In this document: positions 1-8,033 of the stretch, piece by piece
How positions within the stretch are numbered: position 1 is the stretch's first letter
Layout: the number at the start of each line of letters is the position of its first letter
Source: Streptomyces sp. YPW6
Lineage (GTDB): Bacteria > Actinomycetota > Actinomycetes > Streptomycetales > Streptomycetaceae
Assembly: GCF_018866325.1 (NCBI RefSeq)
Contig: NZ_CP076457.1
Span: 6,607,001-6,671,000, forward strand
Reading direction: 5' to 3'
Length of the DNA stretch: 64,000 bases
Translations under genes and position numbers: made by a program
The notes under the pieces: model-generated
What the model was told of the DNA's origin: nothing
Database searches by the model: none
What the model saw: the letters and a program-made list of their open reading frames with translations, nothing else

Positions 1-425
1 CAGCGGTTGTACGCGACCGAGTCGTTGTCCTGGCACCACCAGGAGTCGTCGTTGACCTTCCGGTACGGATACGTCGTCCCCGCCGGGGCGGCCTCGATAC
101 CGAAGGCGTACGGCAGGTCGTACAGTCCGGTCGGCGTGGTGCTGGTGCCCTGCTCCCGGGTGGCGCCCTCGGCCAGCCCGTTCGCCCCGAACCGCGCGGG
201 CGCGGACCCCGCCTGCGCCCACCGGCCCCCGCGCCGCTCCCACCAGGTGACCGTGCCGGTGGTCGATGCGGTGCCGGGAGCCTCGGCGGTGATCAGCTGC
301 GTGCCGCCCCCGGTGTCCGCCAGCCGGTCCGGCAGGGGCGGTACGTCGAGGGCGCCGGCGGGCGTGGTCCCGAGGGAGCCGGCCAGGGCGAGGAGTACGG
401 CGGCGGTCACCAGTGATCTGCGCAT
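1..425 (-). CDS. Secreted L,D-transpeptidase (YkuD)-like protein, C-terminus off window
   Basis: Reading leftward from an ATG at 425 gives a protein starting MRRSLVTAAVLLALAG, a typical Sec signal peptide with likely cleavage near residue 25 (AGA). The mature part has the pattern WWERRGGRWAQ, then EGATREQGTSTTPTGLYDL and DDSWWCQDNDSVAYN. In actinobacteria this pattern belongs to YkuD-type L,D-transpeptidase domain proteins, which cross-link or modify peptidoglycan outside the membrane. The catalytic His/Cys motif would lie beyond the window edge, so activity cannot be judged. The first 141 codons are visible. The call rests on family resemblance only. Confidence 0.65.
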   Translation of the reverse strand, partial: MRRSLVTAAVLLALAGSLGTTPAGALDVPPLPDRLADTGGGTQLITAEAPGTASTTGTVTWWERRGGRWAQAGSAPARFGANGLAEGATREQGTSTTPTGLYDLPYAFGIEAAPAGTTYPYRKVNDDSWWCQDNDSVAYNR

Positions 426-542
426 GCTCCGGACCCTACGGCGGCCAGGGGCGACGCCCCACCGCACCTGCTCCGTACGGCCCAGCGGCGTACTCCCGGG
501 GACCCGCCCCGTCCAGCCCGGCGGTGCACCCCGGGCAGGGCG

Positions 543-821
543 TCACCGGTACCCGGGCTCCGGAGTCCGCTGCCGCCCCGCCGCCCGCAGCAGCCGGTCC
601 GCCGCCACCCGCACCGCGCGCGGCCTCTCCGGCGCACTCCGTTCGCGCAGCAGGTGCTCCGGAATCCCGGCGGCCTCCGGCAGCAGCGCCCGGGTCGCCG
701 CCCGCACCACGGCCGGGCTCGGGTTGTCCAGCAACGGCGTCAGCCGCTCCCGTACGACCACATCCAGGGCGTGCAGCCTGCTCTGACCTGCGACTTTGAC
801 AAACAATACAGAGGACTGCAT
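543..821 (-). CDS. Small conserved-looking protein of unknown function
   Basis: A 92-codon frame ends in TGA at 543-545 with strongly GC3-biased codons throughout, which argues that it is translated. The protein is Leu/Arg/Ala/Val rich, with a stretch LTPLLDNPSPAVVRAATRAL that could form amphipathic or HEAT-like helices. No function is recognised. The upstream ATG (821) lies inside the divergent argG promoter region and has no clear ribosome binding site. The true start is therefore uncertain and may be an internal codon closer to 770. It is transcribed divergently from argG, so ArgR bound at 795-832 could affect both genes. Confidence 0.5.
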   Translation of the reverse strand: MQSSVLFVKVAGQSRLHALDVVVRERLTPLLDNPSPAVVRAATRALLPEAAGIPEHLLRERSAPERPRAVRVAADRLLRAAGRQRTPEPGYR

Positions 822-832
822 AGTTATACCCA
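795..832 (+). promoter_or_regulatory. argG promoter overlapped by two ARG-box-like sites
   Basis: A perfect -35 TTGACA (796-801) is followed, after 17 bp, by a -10 CATAGT (819-824). Two 18-bp stretches, 795-812 (read on the minus strand) and 815-832, each match 12 of the 16 defined positions of the E. coli ARG-box consensus. They are separated by 2 bp, the classic tandem layout for an ArgR hexamer. One covers the -35 and the other the -10, so arginine-dependent repression of argG is likely. The regulator itself is not in the window. Confidence 0.65.
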
Positions 833-860
833 TCAGTGATTGCACCGTAAGGAGAAACCC

Positions 861-2054
861 GTGACCGAGCGCGTCGTACTCGCCTACTCGGGCGGCCTGG
901 ACACCTCCGTCGCCATCGGCTGGATCGCCGAGGAGACGGGCGCCGAGGTCATCGCCGTTGCCGTGGACGTCGGCCAGGGCGGCGAGGACCTGGACGTCAT
1001 CCGCAAGCGCGCGCTCGCCTGCGGTGCCGTCGAAGCCGAGGTCGCGGACGCCAAGGACGAGTTCGCCGAGGAGTACTGCCTCCCGGCGATCAAGGCCAAC
1101 GCCCTCTACATGGACCGCTATCCGCTGGTCTCGGCCCTCTCCCGGCCGACCATCGTCAAGCACCTCGTCGCCGCCGCCCGCAAGCACGACGCCGGGATCG
1201 TCGCCCACGGCTGCACCGGCAAGGGCAACGACCAGGTCCGGTTCGAGGCCGGTATCTCCGCGCTCGGCCCCGACCTGAAGTGCATCGCCCCGGTCCGGGA
1301 CTACGCGATGACCCGGGACAAGGCGATCGCCTTCTGCGAGGAGAAGAACCTCCCGATCGCGACCACCAAGAAGTCGCCGTACTCGATCGACCAGAACGTC
1401 TTCGGGCGGGCCGTCGAGACGGGCTTCCTGGAGGACATCTGGAACGCGCCGATCGAGGACATCTACGAGTACACCTCCAACCCCGCCACCCCGCGGGAGG
1501 CCGACGAGGTCGTCATCTCCTTCAAGGAGGGCGTGCCCGTGGCCATCGACGGCCGGCCCGTCACCGTCCTCCAGGCGATCCAGCAGCTCAACGAGCGGGC
1601 CGGCGCCCAGGGCATCGGCCGGATCGACATGGTCGAGGACCGGCTCGTGGGCATCAAGTCCCGTGAGGTGTACGAGGCGCCCGGCGCGATCGCGCTGATC
1701 ACCGCCCACCAGGAGCTGGAGAACGTCACCGTCGAGCGCGAGCTGGCCCGCTACAAGCGGCAGGTCGAGCAGCGGTGGGGCGAGATGGTCTACGACGGCC
1801 TGTGGTTCTCCCCGCTCAAGCGGGCCCTGGACGGCTTCATCAACGAGGCCAACCAGCACGTCACCGGTGACATCCGGATGACCCTGCAGGGCGGCCGCGC
1901 CGTCGTCACCGGCCGGAAGTCCGAGGAGTCGCTGTACGACTTCAACCTCGCCACCTACGACTCGGGCGACACCTTCGACCAGTCCAAGGCGCAGGGCTTC
2001 ATCGAGATCTTCGGCCTCTCGTCCAAGATCGCCGCCAAGCGCGACCTCGCCTGA
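861..2054 (+). CDS. argG: Argininosuccinate synthase
   Basis: This 397-residue cytosolic enzyme ligates citrulline and aspartate with ATP to form argininosuccinate in arginine synthesis. The N-terminal PP-loop AYSGGLDTS (residues 8-16) binds ATP. Further family motifs, GCTGKGNDQVRFE and KKSPYSIDQN, are present, and the length is normal. The GTG at 861 is chosen over an upstream in-frame TTG at 840 because AAGGAG (850-855) sits just before it and the PP-loop then falls at the usual position. It is followed 102 bp later by argH, and a strong hairpin separates the two. Confidence 0.97.
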   Translation: MTERVVLAYSGGLDTSVAIGWIAEETGAEVIAVAVDVGQGGEDLDVIRKRALACGAVEAEVADAKDEFAEEYCLPAIKANALYMDRYPLVSALSRPTIVKHLVAAARKHDAGIVAHGCTGKGNDQVRFEAGISALGPDLKCIAPVRDYAMTRDKAIAFCEEKNLPIATTKKSPYSIDQNVFGRAVETGFLEDIWNAPIEDIYEYTSNPATPREADEVVISFKEGVPVAIDGRPVTVLQAIQQLNERAGAQGIGRIDMVEDRLVGIKSREVYEAPGAIALITAHQELENVTVERELARYKRQVEQRWGEMVYDGLWFSPLKRALDGFINEANQHVTGDIRMTLQGGRAVVTGRKSEESLYDFNLATYDSGDTFDQSKAQGFIEIFGLSSKIAAKRDLA

Positions 2055-2071
2055 CCCCTTCTCGTTGTACA

Positions 2072-2106
2072 GCCGCCTCCCCGTCGTCACGCGGCAGGGA
2101 GGCGGC
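2072..2106 (+). terminator. Hairpin between argG and argH
   Basis: GCCGCCTCCC (2072-2081) pairs perfectly with GGGAGGCGGC (2097-2106) around a 15-nt loop. There is no T-run, which is common for Streptomyces terminators. It may attenuate argH relative to argG or stabilise the argG mRNA. Confidence 0.5.
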
Positions 2107-2156
2107 CGCATATCCGCACCCTGGCCCCACGCCTTCGCCTTCTTGAGGAGCACGCA

Positions 2157-3584
2157 GTGAGCAGCAACAACGGTGACGTCCGGCTCTGGGGCGCGCGGTT
2201 CGCCGACGGACCGGCCGAGGCGCTGGCCAAGCTGTCCGCCTCCGTCCACTTCGACTGGCGGCTCGCCCCGTACGACATCGCCGGCTCCCGTGCCCACGCC
2301 CGCGTCCTGAACAAGGCGGGCCTGCTCACCGAGGACGAGCTGACCCGGATGCTCGCCGGGCTCGACCAGCTCGAAGCCGATGTCGCGGACGGCTCCTTCA
2401 CCGGAACCATCGCGGACGAGGACGTCCACACCGCCCTGGAGCGCGGACTCCTGGAGCGCCTCGGCCCCGACCTGGGCGGCAAGCTGCGCGCCGGGCGGTC
2501 CCGGAACGACCAGATCGCCACGCTCTTCCGGATGTACCTGCGCGACCACGCCCGGACCATCGGCGGCCTGATCGCGGACCTCCAGGGCGCGTTGGTCGGC
2601 CTCGCCGAGGCCAACGCCGACGTCGCGATGCCGGGCCGGACCCACCTCCAGCACGCCCAGCCCGTCCTCTTCGCCCACCACGTGCTCGCCCACGTGCAGT
2701 CCCTGTCCCGGGACGCCGAACGGCTGCGTCAGTGGGACGAGCGCACCGCCGTCTCCCCGTACGGCTCCGGGGCGCTCGCCGGGTCCTCGCTCGGGCTCGA
2801 CCCGCAGGCGGTCGCCGCCGACCTGGGCTTCGAGCACGGATCGGCCGCCAACTCCATCGACGGCACCGCCTCGCGGGACTTCGTCGCGGAGTTCGCGTTC
2901 ATCACCGCGATGATCGGGGTGAACCTCTCCCGGATCGCCGAGGAGGTCATCATCTGGAACACGAAGGAGTTCTCCTTCGTCACCCTCCACGACGCCTTCT
3001 CCACCGGCTCCTCGATCATGCCGCAGAAGAAGAACCCGGACATCGCCGAGCTGGCCCGGGGCAAGTCCGGCCGCCTCATCGGCAATCTGACCGGCCTCCT
3101 CGCCACGCTGAAGGCGCTCCCGCTCGCGTACAACCGGGACCTCCAGGAGGACAAGGAGCCCGTCTTCGACTCCTGCGACCAGCTGGAAGTCCTGCTCCCC
3201 GCCTTCACCGGCATGATGGCCACCCTCACCGTCAACCGCGAGCGCATGGAGGAGCTGGCCCCGGCGGGCTTCTCGCTCGCGACGGACATCGCGGAGTGGC
3301 TGGTCAAGCAGGGCGTCCCGTTCCGCGTGGCGCACGAGGTGGCCGGCGCCTGCGTCAAGGAGTGCGAGCAGCACGGCATCGAGCTGGACCAGCTCACCGA
3401 CGAGCAGTTCGCGAAGATCTCCGAGCACCTCACCCCCGAGGTCCGCACGGTCCTCAACGTGCGCGGCGCCCTCGCCTCCCGCGACGGCCGGGGCGGGACG
3501 GCCCCGTCCGCCGTCGCCGTACAGCTCGCCGAGGTGAAGGAGGACCTGGCCGCCCAGCACGCCTGGGCGACCGCGCGCCGGTAG
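2157..3584 (+). CDS. argH: Argininosuccinate lyase
   Basis: This 475-residue enzyme splits argininosuccinate into arginine and fumarate, the last step of arginine synthesis. It belongs to the fumarase/aspartase superfamily. The superfamily signature GSSIMPQKKNPD (about residues 284-295) carries the flexible catalytic-serine loop, and GRTHLQHAQP (about 160-169) forms another part of the active site. The GTG start at 2157 is preceded by GAGGAG. Length is as expected. It follows argG in the same direction, so the two are probably partly co-transcribed. Confidence 0.97.
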   Translation: MSSNNGDVRLWGARFADGPAEALAKLSASVHFDWRLAPYDIAGSRAHARVLNKAGLLTEDELTRMLAGLDQLEADVADGSFTGTIADEDVHTALERGLLERLGPDLGGKLRAGRSRNDQIATLFRMYLRDHARTIGGLIADLQGALVGLAEANADVAMPGRTHLQHAQPVLFAHHVLAHVQSLSRDAERLRQWDERTAVSPYGSGALAGSSLGLDPQAVAADLGFEHGSAANSIDGTASRDFVAEFAFITAMIGVNLSRIAEEVIIWNTKEFSFVTLHDAFSTGSSIMPQKKNPDIAELARGKSGRLIGNLTGLLATLKALPLAYNRDLQEDKEPVFDSCDQLEVLLPAFTGMMATLTVNRERMEELAPAGFSLATDIAEWLVKQGVPFRVAHEVAGACVKECEQHGIELDQLTDEQFAKISEHLTPEVRTVLNVRGALASRDGRGGTAPSAVAVQLAEVKEDLAAQHAWATARR

Positions 3585-3694
3585 AGGGCAGGTCGGCGCA
3601 GGTGGCGGCGGTGTCGTAAGAGGTCCACGAAGGGTGTCGCGAGCTACGTTCACCGGGGTAGGAGTAACCGAAACCCGACCCCGAGGAGCCCGCG

Positions 3695-4666
3695 ATGCCC
3701 TTCGCCGCCCTGGCCGCCGCGACGACCCCGACCGCCCACATCGGACTCGGCCTGGCCGCCGTGGGGAGGCCCGGCTACATCAATCTCCACCGGGACCGCG
3801 ACCTGCCCGCCGACCGCGGCCCCGACGCCCTGCGTGCCCGCACCCACGAACTCCTGGACGCGGCCTACGCGCAGGGCGTCCGGTACGTCGACACCGCCCG
3901 CTCCTACGGCCGCGCCGAGGAGTTCCTCGCCGAGTGGCTGGACGCCCGGCCCTCGTTCACCGACCTCGTCGTCGGCAGCAAATGGGGCTACACCTACACC
4001 GCGGACTGGAGCGTCGAGGCCGAGGCCCACGAGGTCAAGGACCACAGCCTCGCCACCTTCGAGCGCCAGTACGCCGAGACCCGCGACCTCCTCGGCGGCC
4101 GGCTCAGCCTCTACCAGGTCCACTCCGTCACCCCGGACAGCCCGGTGCTCACCGACAAGGAGCTGCTCGGCCGGCTCGCCGCCCTGGCCGCCGACGGCGT
4201 CACCGTCGGTCTCTCCACCAGCGGGCCCGCCCAGGCCGACGCGATCCGGGCCGCCCTCGCCGTCACGGTCGACGGCGAACCCCTCTTCCGTACGGTCCAG
4301 GCCACCTACAACGCCCTGGAGACCTCGGCCGCGCCCGCGCTCGCCGAGGCCCACGACGCCGGGCTCACCGTGATCGTCAAGGAGGGCATGGCCAACGGGC
4401 GGCTCGCCGGGGACGAGGCCCCCGCCGTCTTCCAGGAGATCGCCGCCGGGGCGGGGGTGGGCGGCGACGCGGTGGCCCTCGCGCTCGTGCTGCACCAGCC
4501 CTGGGCGGGCGTCGTGCTCTCCGGGGCCGCCACCGCCGCCCAGCTCTCCGGCAACCTGCACGCCGCGGTCGTCGACCTGGACGACGAGCAGCGGGCGAGC
4601 CTCGACGCCCTGGTCGAGGAGCCGGAGGCGTACTGGCGGCACCGCGCCGCGCTCCCCTGGCACTGA
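3695..4666 (+). CDS. Aldo/keto reductase
   Basis: A 323-residue TIM-barrel NADPH-dependent oxidoreductase. The catalytic tetrad is visible as the Asp and Tyr of DTARSYG (residues 66-72), the Lys of GSKWGY (about 95) and the His of QVHSV (about 143). The C-terminal part carries the helix and loops that hold the cofactor. The start is an ATG at 3695 with GAGGAG upstream. The substrate cannot be predicted. It stands alone between argH and a TetR/MFS pair, separated from the latter by a repetitive GC-rich spacer. Confidence 0.9.
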   Translation: MPFAALAAATTPTAHIGLGLAAVGRPGYINLHRDRDLPADRGPDALRARTHELLDAAYAQGVRYVDTARSYGRAEEFLAEWLDARPSFTDLVVGSKWGYTYTADWSVEAEAHEVKDHSLATFERQYAETRDLLGGRLSLYQVHSVTPDSPVLTDKELLGRLAALAADGVTVGLSTSGPAQADAIRAALAVTVDGEPLFRTVQATYNALETSAAPALAEAHDAGLTVIVKEGMANGRLAGDEAPAVFQEIAAGAGVGGDAVALALVLHQPWAGVVLSGAATAAQLSGNLHAAVVDLDDEQRASLDALVEEPEAYWRHRAALPWH

Positions 4667-4721
4667 CATCCCGTCGGCGGGCCCGGCCCACCCCCTCTCA
4701 CCTCACCCGGCCCGGCCCGCC

Positions 4722-4799
4722 CCGGTCTCCGCTCCGCCCGCCCCGTTCTCCGCTCGGGCCCGCACCCGGTCTCCGCTCGGCGCGCCCCGTTCTCCGCTC
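4722..4799 (+). repeat. Four imperfect copies of a 13-bp direct repeat
   Basis: CCGGTCTCCGCTC (4722-4734), CCGTTCTCCGCTC (4743-4755), CCGGTCTCCGCTC (4766-4778) and CCGTTCTCCGCTC (4787-4799) alternate with a spacing of 21, 23 and 21 bp. They occupy the 243-bp gap between the aldo/keto reductase and the TetR gene. No coding potential was recognised in this gap. Confidence 0.75.
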
Positions 4800-4871
4800 G
4801 GCCCGTCACGGCCTCCGCCCGGCCGCTCCGTGCGCTCCCACTGCCTCAGGTGTGAGCGCGCATGCTCTTCG

Positions 4872-4911
4872 ATGAGACGAGAATGTCTCACATGGGTTAT
4901 GGTCGTCTCAT
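4872..4911 (+). promoter_or_regulatory. TetR operator half-sites and leaderless promoter
   Basis: TGAGAC (4873-4878) and GTCTCA (4885-4890) form a perfect inverted repeat with a 6-bp spacer. A further GTCTCA lies at 4905-4910, and ATGAGACGA (4872-4880) pairs with TCGTCTCAT (4903-4911). A good -10 TATGGT (4898-4903) lies 6 nt before the ATG at 4910, implying a leaderless transcript. The half-sites flank and overlap the -10, as expected for autorepression by the adjacent TetR protein. Confidence 0.65.
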
Positions 4912-5461
4912 GACTCTCGACCGTGAGCAGGTGCTGCGCAGCGCCGCCGCCCTGCTGACCCGCAAATCGACCGCCACCATGGACGAGGTCGCCAGGGCGG
5001 CGGGCATCGGCCGGGCCACCCTCCACCGCCACTTCGCCGGGCGTGACGCCCTCGTGAAGGCGCTGGAGAACCTCGGCATCCAGGAGTTCGAGGCAGCCCT
5101 GGACGCCGCCCGGCTCGACGAAGGCACGTCGGAGGAGGGGCTTCGCCGCCTCATCGCGGCCGTCGAGCCCAGCGCCGGGCTGCTGTCCTTCCTCGTCAAC
5201 GAGAACCAGCTCTTCGAGGGCGACGAGGTCAACGAGGGCTGGGACCGCGCCGACGCCCGGGTCTCCGCCTTCTTCCGCCGGGGCCAGGAGCGGGGCGAGT
5301 TCCGTATCGACCTCACCCCCGCCTGGCTGACGGAGGCCCTCTACGGGCTCGTCGGCACCGGAGCCTGGTCCATCCAGGCGGGCCGGGTCGCCGCACAGGA
5401 TTTCCAGTACATGATCGTCGAGCTGCTGCTCGGCGGAGCACGCCGGAGCGTGGAGCAATGA
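4910..5461 (+). CDS. TetR-family transcriptional regulator
   Basis: A 183-residue regulator. The N-terminal helix-turn-helix is visible at residues 24-52 (MDEVARAAGIGRATLHRHFAGRDAL). The remaining helical domain would bind a ligand. The ATG at 4910 is chosen because a -10 box sits 6 nt upstream and the helix-turn-helix then begins at a typical distance from the N-terminus. Earlier in-frame ATGs at 4862, 4883 and 4892 lie inside the operator region. Its stop overlaps the start of the downstream exporter (ATGA), so it very probably represses that exporter and itself. Confidence 0.9.
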   Translation: MTLDREQVLRSAAALLTRKSTATMDEVARAAGIGRATLHRHFAGRDALVKALENLGIQEFEAALDAARLDEGTSEEGLRRLIAAVEPSAGLLSFLVNENQLFEGDEVNEGWDRADARVSAFFRRGQERGEFRIDLTPAWLTEALYGLVGTGAWSIQAGRVAAQDFQYMIVELLLGGARRSVEQ

Positions 5462-7002
5462 TCAGCACGGAGAAGAACCCGGACACCACGGACGCGGTAC
5501 GCCGCCCGGGGCGGTGGATCGCGCTCGCCGTCCTCGTCCTGGCCGTGCTGCTCGTGGCCGTGGACGCCACCGTCCTCGGTCTCGCCACACCGTTCCTCAG
5601 CGAGGACCTGGAGCCCACCGGGACCCAGCTCCTGTGGATCGGGGACGTCTACTCCTTCGTCATCGCCGGTCTGCTCGTCTCGATGGGCAGCCTCGGTGAC
5701 CGCATCGGGCGCAAGAAGCTGCTGCTGGTCGGCGCCGTGGCCTTCGGCGCGGTCTCCGTCCTCAACGCGTACGCGACCACGCCCGAGATGATGATCGTGG
5801 CCCGGGCGCTGCTCGGTGTCGCGGGCGCGACCTTGATGCCGTCCACGCTCGCCCTGATCCGCAACCTCTTCCACGACCCGCGCGAGCGCAGCCTCGCCAT
5901 CGGGATCTGGGGCGCCATGGCCTCGGCGGGCGCGGCCGTCGGCCCGGTCGTCGGCGGATTCCTGCTGGAGCACTTCTGGTGGGGTTCGGTCTTCCTGATC
6001 AACCTGCCGGTGATGGCCGTCCTCGTGGTCGTCGGCATCAAGCTGATTCCCGAGTCCCGGAACCCGGCCCCCGGCCCGTGGGACATGCTCAGCGTCGGGC
6101 TCTCCCTCGTCGGCATGATCGGTGTCGTGTACGCCATCAAGGAGACGGCCTCGCACGGAGTGAGCTGGGACTCGGCCCTGGCCGCCGTCCTCGGCGTCGC
6201 CGCGCTGACCTGGTTCGTCCGCAGGCAGCTGCGGCTGCCCGCGCCCCTGCTGGACATGCGGCTCTTCCACCACCGGGGCTTCTCCGGCGCGGTCCTCGCC
6301 GATCTGCTGACCATCCTCGGTCTGTCGGGCCTGGTCTTCTTCCTCTCGCAGTTCCTGCAACTGGTGCAGGGACGCGGGCCGCTGGAGGCCGGACTCGCCG
6401 AACTGCCCGCCGCGATCGGCGCGGTGACCGCCGGTCTGCTGGCCGGATTCGCCGCCCGCCGCTTCTCGGTCCGCTCGGTCGTGTCGGGCGGCCTGGCCGC
6501 GGTCGGTCTTGCCCTGGGCAGTGTGACCCTGCTCGACCAGCACACCGCGTATCCGCTGCTCGGCACCATGCTGCTGGTCGTCGGCGTCGGAGCTGGCTTC
6601 TCCTTCACCGTCACCGCCGACGTGATCCTCTCCAGCGTGCCGAAGGAGCAGGCGGGCTCCGCGTCCGCCGTCTCCGAGACCGCCTACGAACTGGGCGCGG
6701 CCCTCGGTATCGCCCTGCTCGGCTCCATCGTCACCGGCGTCTACCGGGGCTTCCCGACCCCGGGGGGCATCCCCGCCGACGTCGAGGCGGCCGCCCACGA
6801 GTCCCTGGGCGGGGCGGTCGAATCGGCCGCGGCGCTGCCCGCCGCCCAGGCGGGGCCGCTGGTCTCGGCGGCCCAGGAGGCGTTCGTCGACGGACTGCGG
6901 TCGGCCGCGGGCGTCGGCGCCGCGGTCCTGCTGGCGGCGGCGGTCGCCGCCTGGTTCCTGCTGCGGGGCCAGAAGCTGGAGGACGGCGTCGAGCACCCGT
7001 AG
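5458..7002 (+). CDS. MFS drug exporter, DHA2 (14-TM, EmrB/QacA-like)
   Basis: A 514-residue integral membrane protein with about 14 hydrophobic segments. The MFS motif A GSLGDRIGRKKLLL lies near residue 80, and the DHA2/antiporter motif around GVAGATLMPSTLALI near residue 122. It is a proton-driven efflux pump for hydrophobic or cationic compounds by family. It overlaps the TetR stop by 4 bp (ATGA), so translation is coupled. Substrate unknown. A very long palindrome follows the stop. Confidence 0.93.
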   Translation: MISTEKNPDTTDAVRRPGRWIALAVLVLAVLLVAVDATVLGLATPFLSEDLEPTGTQLLWIGDVYSFVIAGLLVSMGSLGDRIGRKKLLLVGAVAFGAVSVLNAYATTPEMMIVARALLGVAGATLMPSTLALIRNLFHDPRERSLAIGIWGAMASAGAAVGPVVGGFLLEHFWWGSVFLINLPVMAVLVVVGIKLIPESRNPAPGPWDMLSVGLSLVGMIGVVYAIKETASHGVSWDSALAAVLGVAALTWFVRRQLRLPAPLLDMRLFHHRGFSGAVLADLLTILGLSGLVFFLSQFLQLVQGRGPLEAGLAELPAAIGAVTAGLLAGFAARRFSVRSVVSGGLAAVGLALGSVTLLDQHTAYPLLGTMLLVVGVGAGFSFTVTADVILSSVPKEQAGSASAVSETAYELGAALGIALLGSIVTGVYRGFPTPGGIPADVEAAAHESLGGAVESAAALPAAQAGPLVSAAQEAFVDGLRSAAGVGAAVLLAAAVAAWFLLRGQKLEDGVEHP

Positions 7003-7031
7003 GGCGTACGGGCCGAAGCGTGTCCGCAGGC

Positions 7032-7085
7032 CGTACGACGACGGGCCCGCACCCCCGGCCGGGGGTGCGGGCCCGTCGTCGTACG
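7032..7085. terminator. Perfect 54-nt palindrome, bidirectional terminator
   Basis: The 27 bases from 7032 are exactly complementary to the 27 bases ending at 7085, with no unpaired centre (core CCCCCGGCCGGGGG). It lies between the convergent MFS and PlsC-like genes, 30 bp after one stop and 14 bp before the other. It can therefore end transcription from both sides. Confidence 0.85.
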
Positions 7086-7098
7086 CGTCGCCGCGCGG

Positions 7099-7770
7099 TC
7101 AGGCCGCCTTCGCCTTCGTGGCGTACATGTCCACGTACTCCTGGCCGGACAGCCGCATCACCTCGGCCATCACCGAGTCCGTCACCGCCCGCAGCACGTA
7201 GCGGTCGCGGTCCATGCCCTCGTACCGCGAGAACTCCATCGGCTCCCCGAAGCGCACCGTGACCTTGCCCGGACGGGGCAGCCCCGCGCCGCCCGGCTGC
7301 AGCTTGTCGGTCCCGATCACCGCGAACGGGATGACCGGCGCACCCGTCATCAGCGTCAGCCGCGCGATGCCGGTACGACCCCGGTAGAGGCGGCCGTCGG
7401 GGGAGCGGGTGCCCTCGGGGTAGATCGCGAAGGCCTGCCCCTCCTCCAGCACCCGGCGGCCCGTCATCAGCGCCGCGACCCCGCCCCGGCCGCCGTCCCG
7501 GTCCACCGGGATCATGCCGCAGCCGGTGAAGAACCAGGCCATCAGGCGGCCCTTGAAGCCCTTGCCGGTGACGTACTCGTCCTTGCCGATGTAGAACACC
7601 GGCCGGTCGACACAGACCGGCATGACCATCGAGTCGATGAAGGTCAGGTGGTTGCCCGCGAGGATCACCGGCCCGGTCCCCGGAATGTTCTCGGCGCCCT
7701 CCACCTGGGGGCGGAACATCAGGCGCAGAATCGGTCCGAGCACTGCCTTGATGACCGTGAGACGGGACAA
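7099..7770 (-). CDS. 1-acyl-sn-glycerol-3-phosphate acyltransferase (PlsC family)
   Basis: A 223-residue membrane-associated acyltransferase. The catalytic HX4D box is HLTFID (residues 41-46, within NHLTFID) and the phosphate-binding EGTRS motif lies near residue 111. The family adds an acyl group from acyl-ACP or acyl-CoA to lysophosphatidate. Streptomyces have several paralogues, so the exact acceptor is not certain. The start is a TTG at 7770 preceded by GGAGGA at the right distance. A longer frame up to 7905 lacks a ribosome binding site and adds non-conserved residues. Confidence 0.88.
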   Translation of the reverse strand: MSRLTVIKAVLGPILRLMFRPQVEGAENIPGTGPVILAGNHLTFIDSMVMPVCVDRPVFYIGKDEYVTGKGFKGRLMAWFFTGCGMIPVDRDGGRGGVAALMTGRRVLEEGQAFAIYPEGTRSPDGRLYRGRTGIARLTLMTGAPVIPFAVIGTDKLQPGGAGLPRPGKVTVRFGEPMEFSRYEGMDRDRYVLRAVTDSVMAEVMRLSGQEYVDMYATKAKAA

Positions 7771-8033
7771 CGGTTCCTCCGGTGTCGTGGCCGGGCCGGC
7801 CGCGAGGGAACGGGTCCAACGGGCGGTGGCCGGTGCCGACGGATGATGGTCGGTGCAGGTGAGGACGATACTCGCGGGTATGCGCTGATCGCACATCGGG
7901 TTCACGGAGCGGATACACGGTGTTGACCCGTGTTTCCGCCACGTTGGCCGAAGGTCCGTCCTCCCGTACGTCTCCCAGCCTACGATCGGGCCTCGTTCGA
8001 CCGGTCCCGGACATCACCGAGCGAGGAGCATTC

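Noticed and set aside
543..3653. A 1036-codon minus-strand open frame antisense to argG and argH
   Set aside because: It is a GC-rich shadow of argG/argH. Only its last ~90 codons, outside those genes, have independent coding character and are reported separately.
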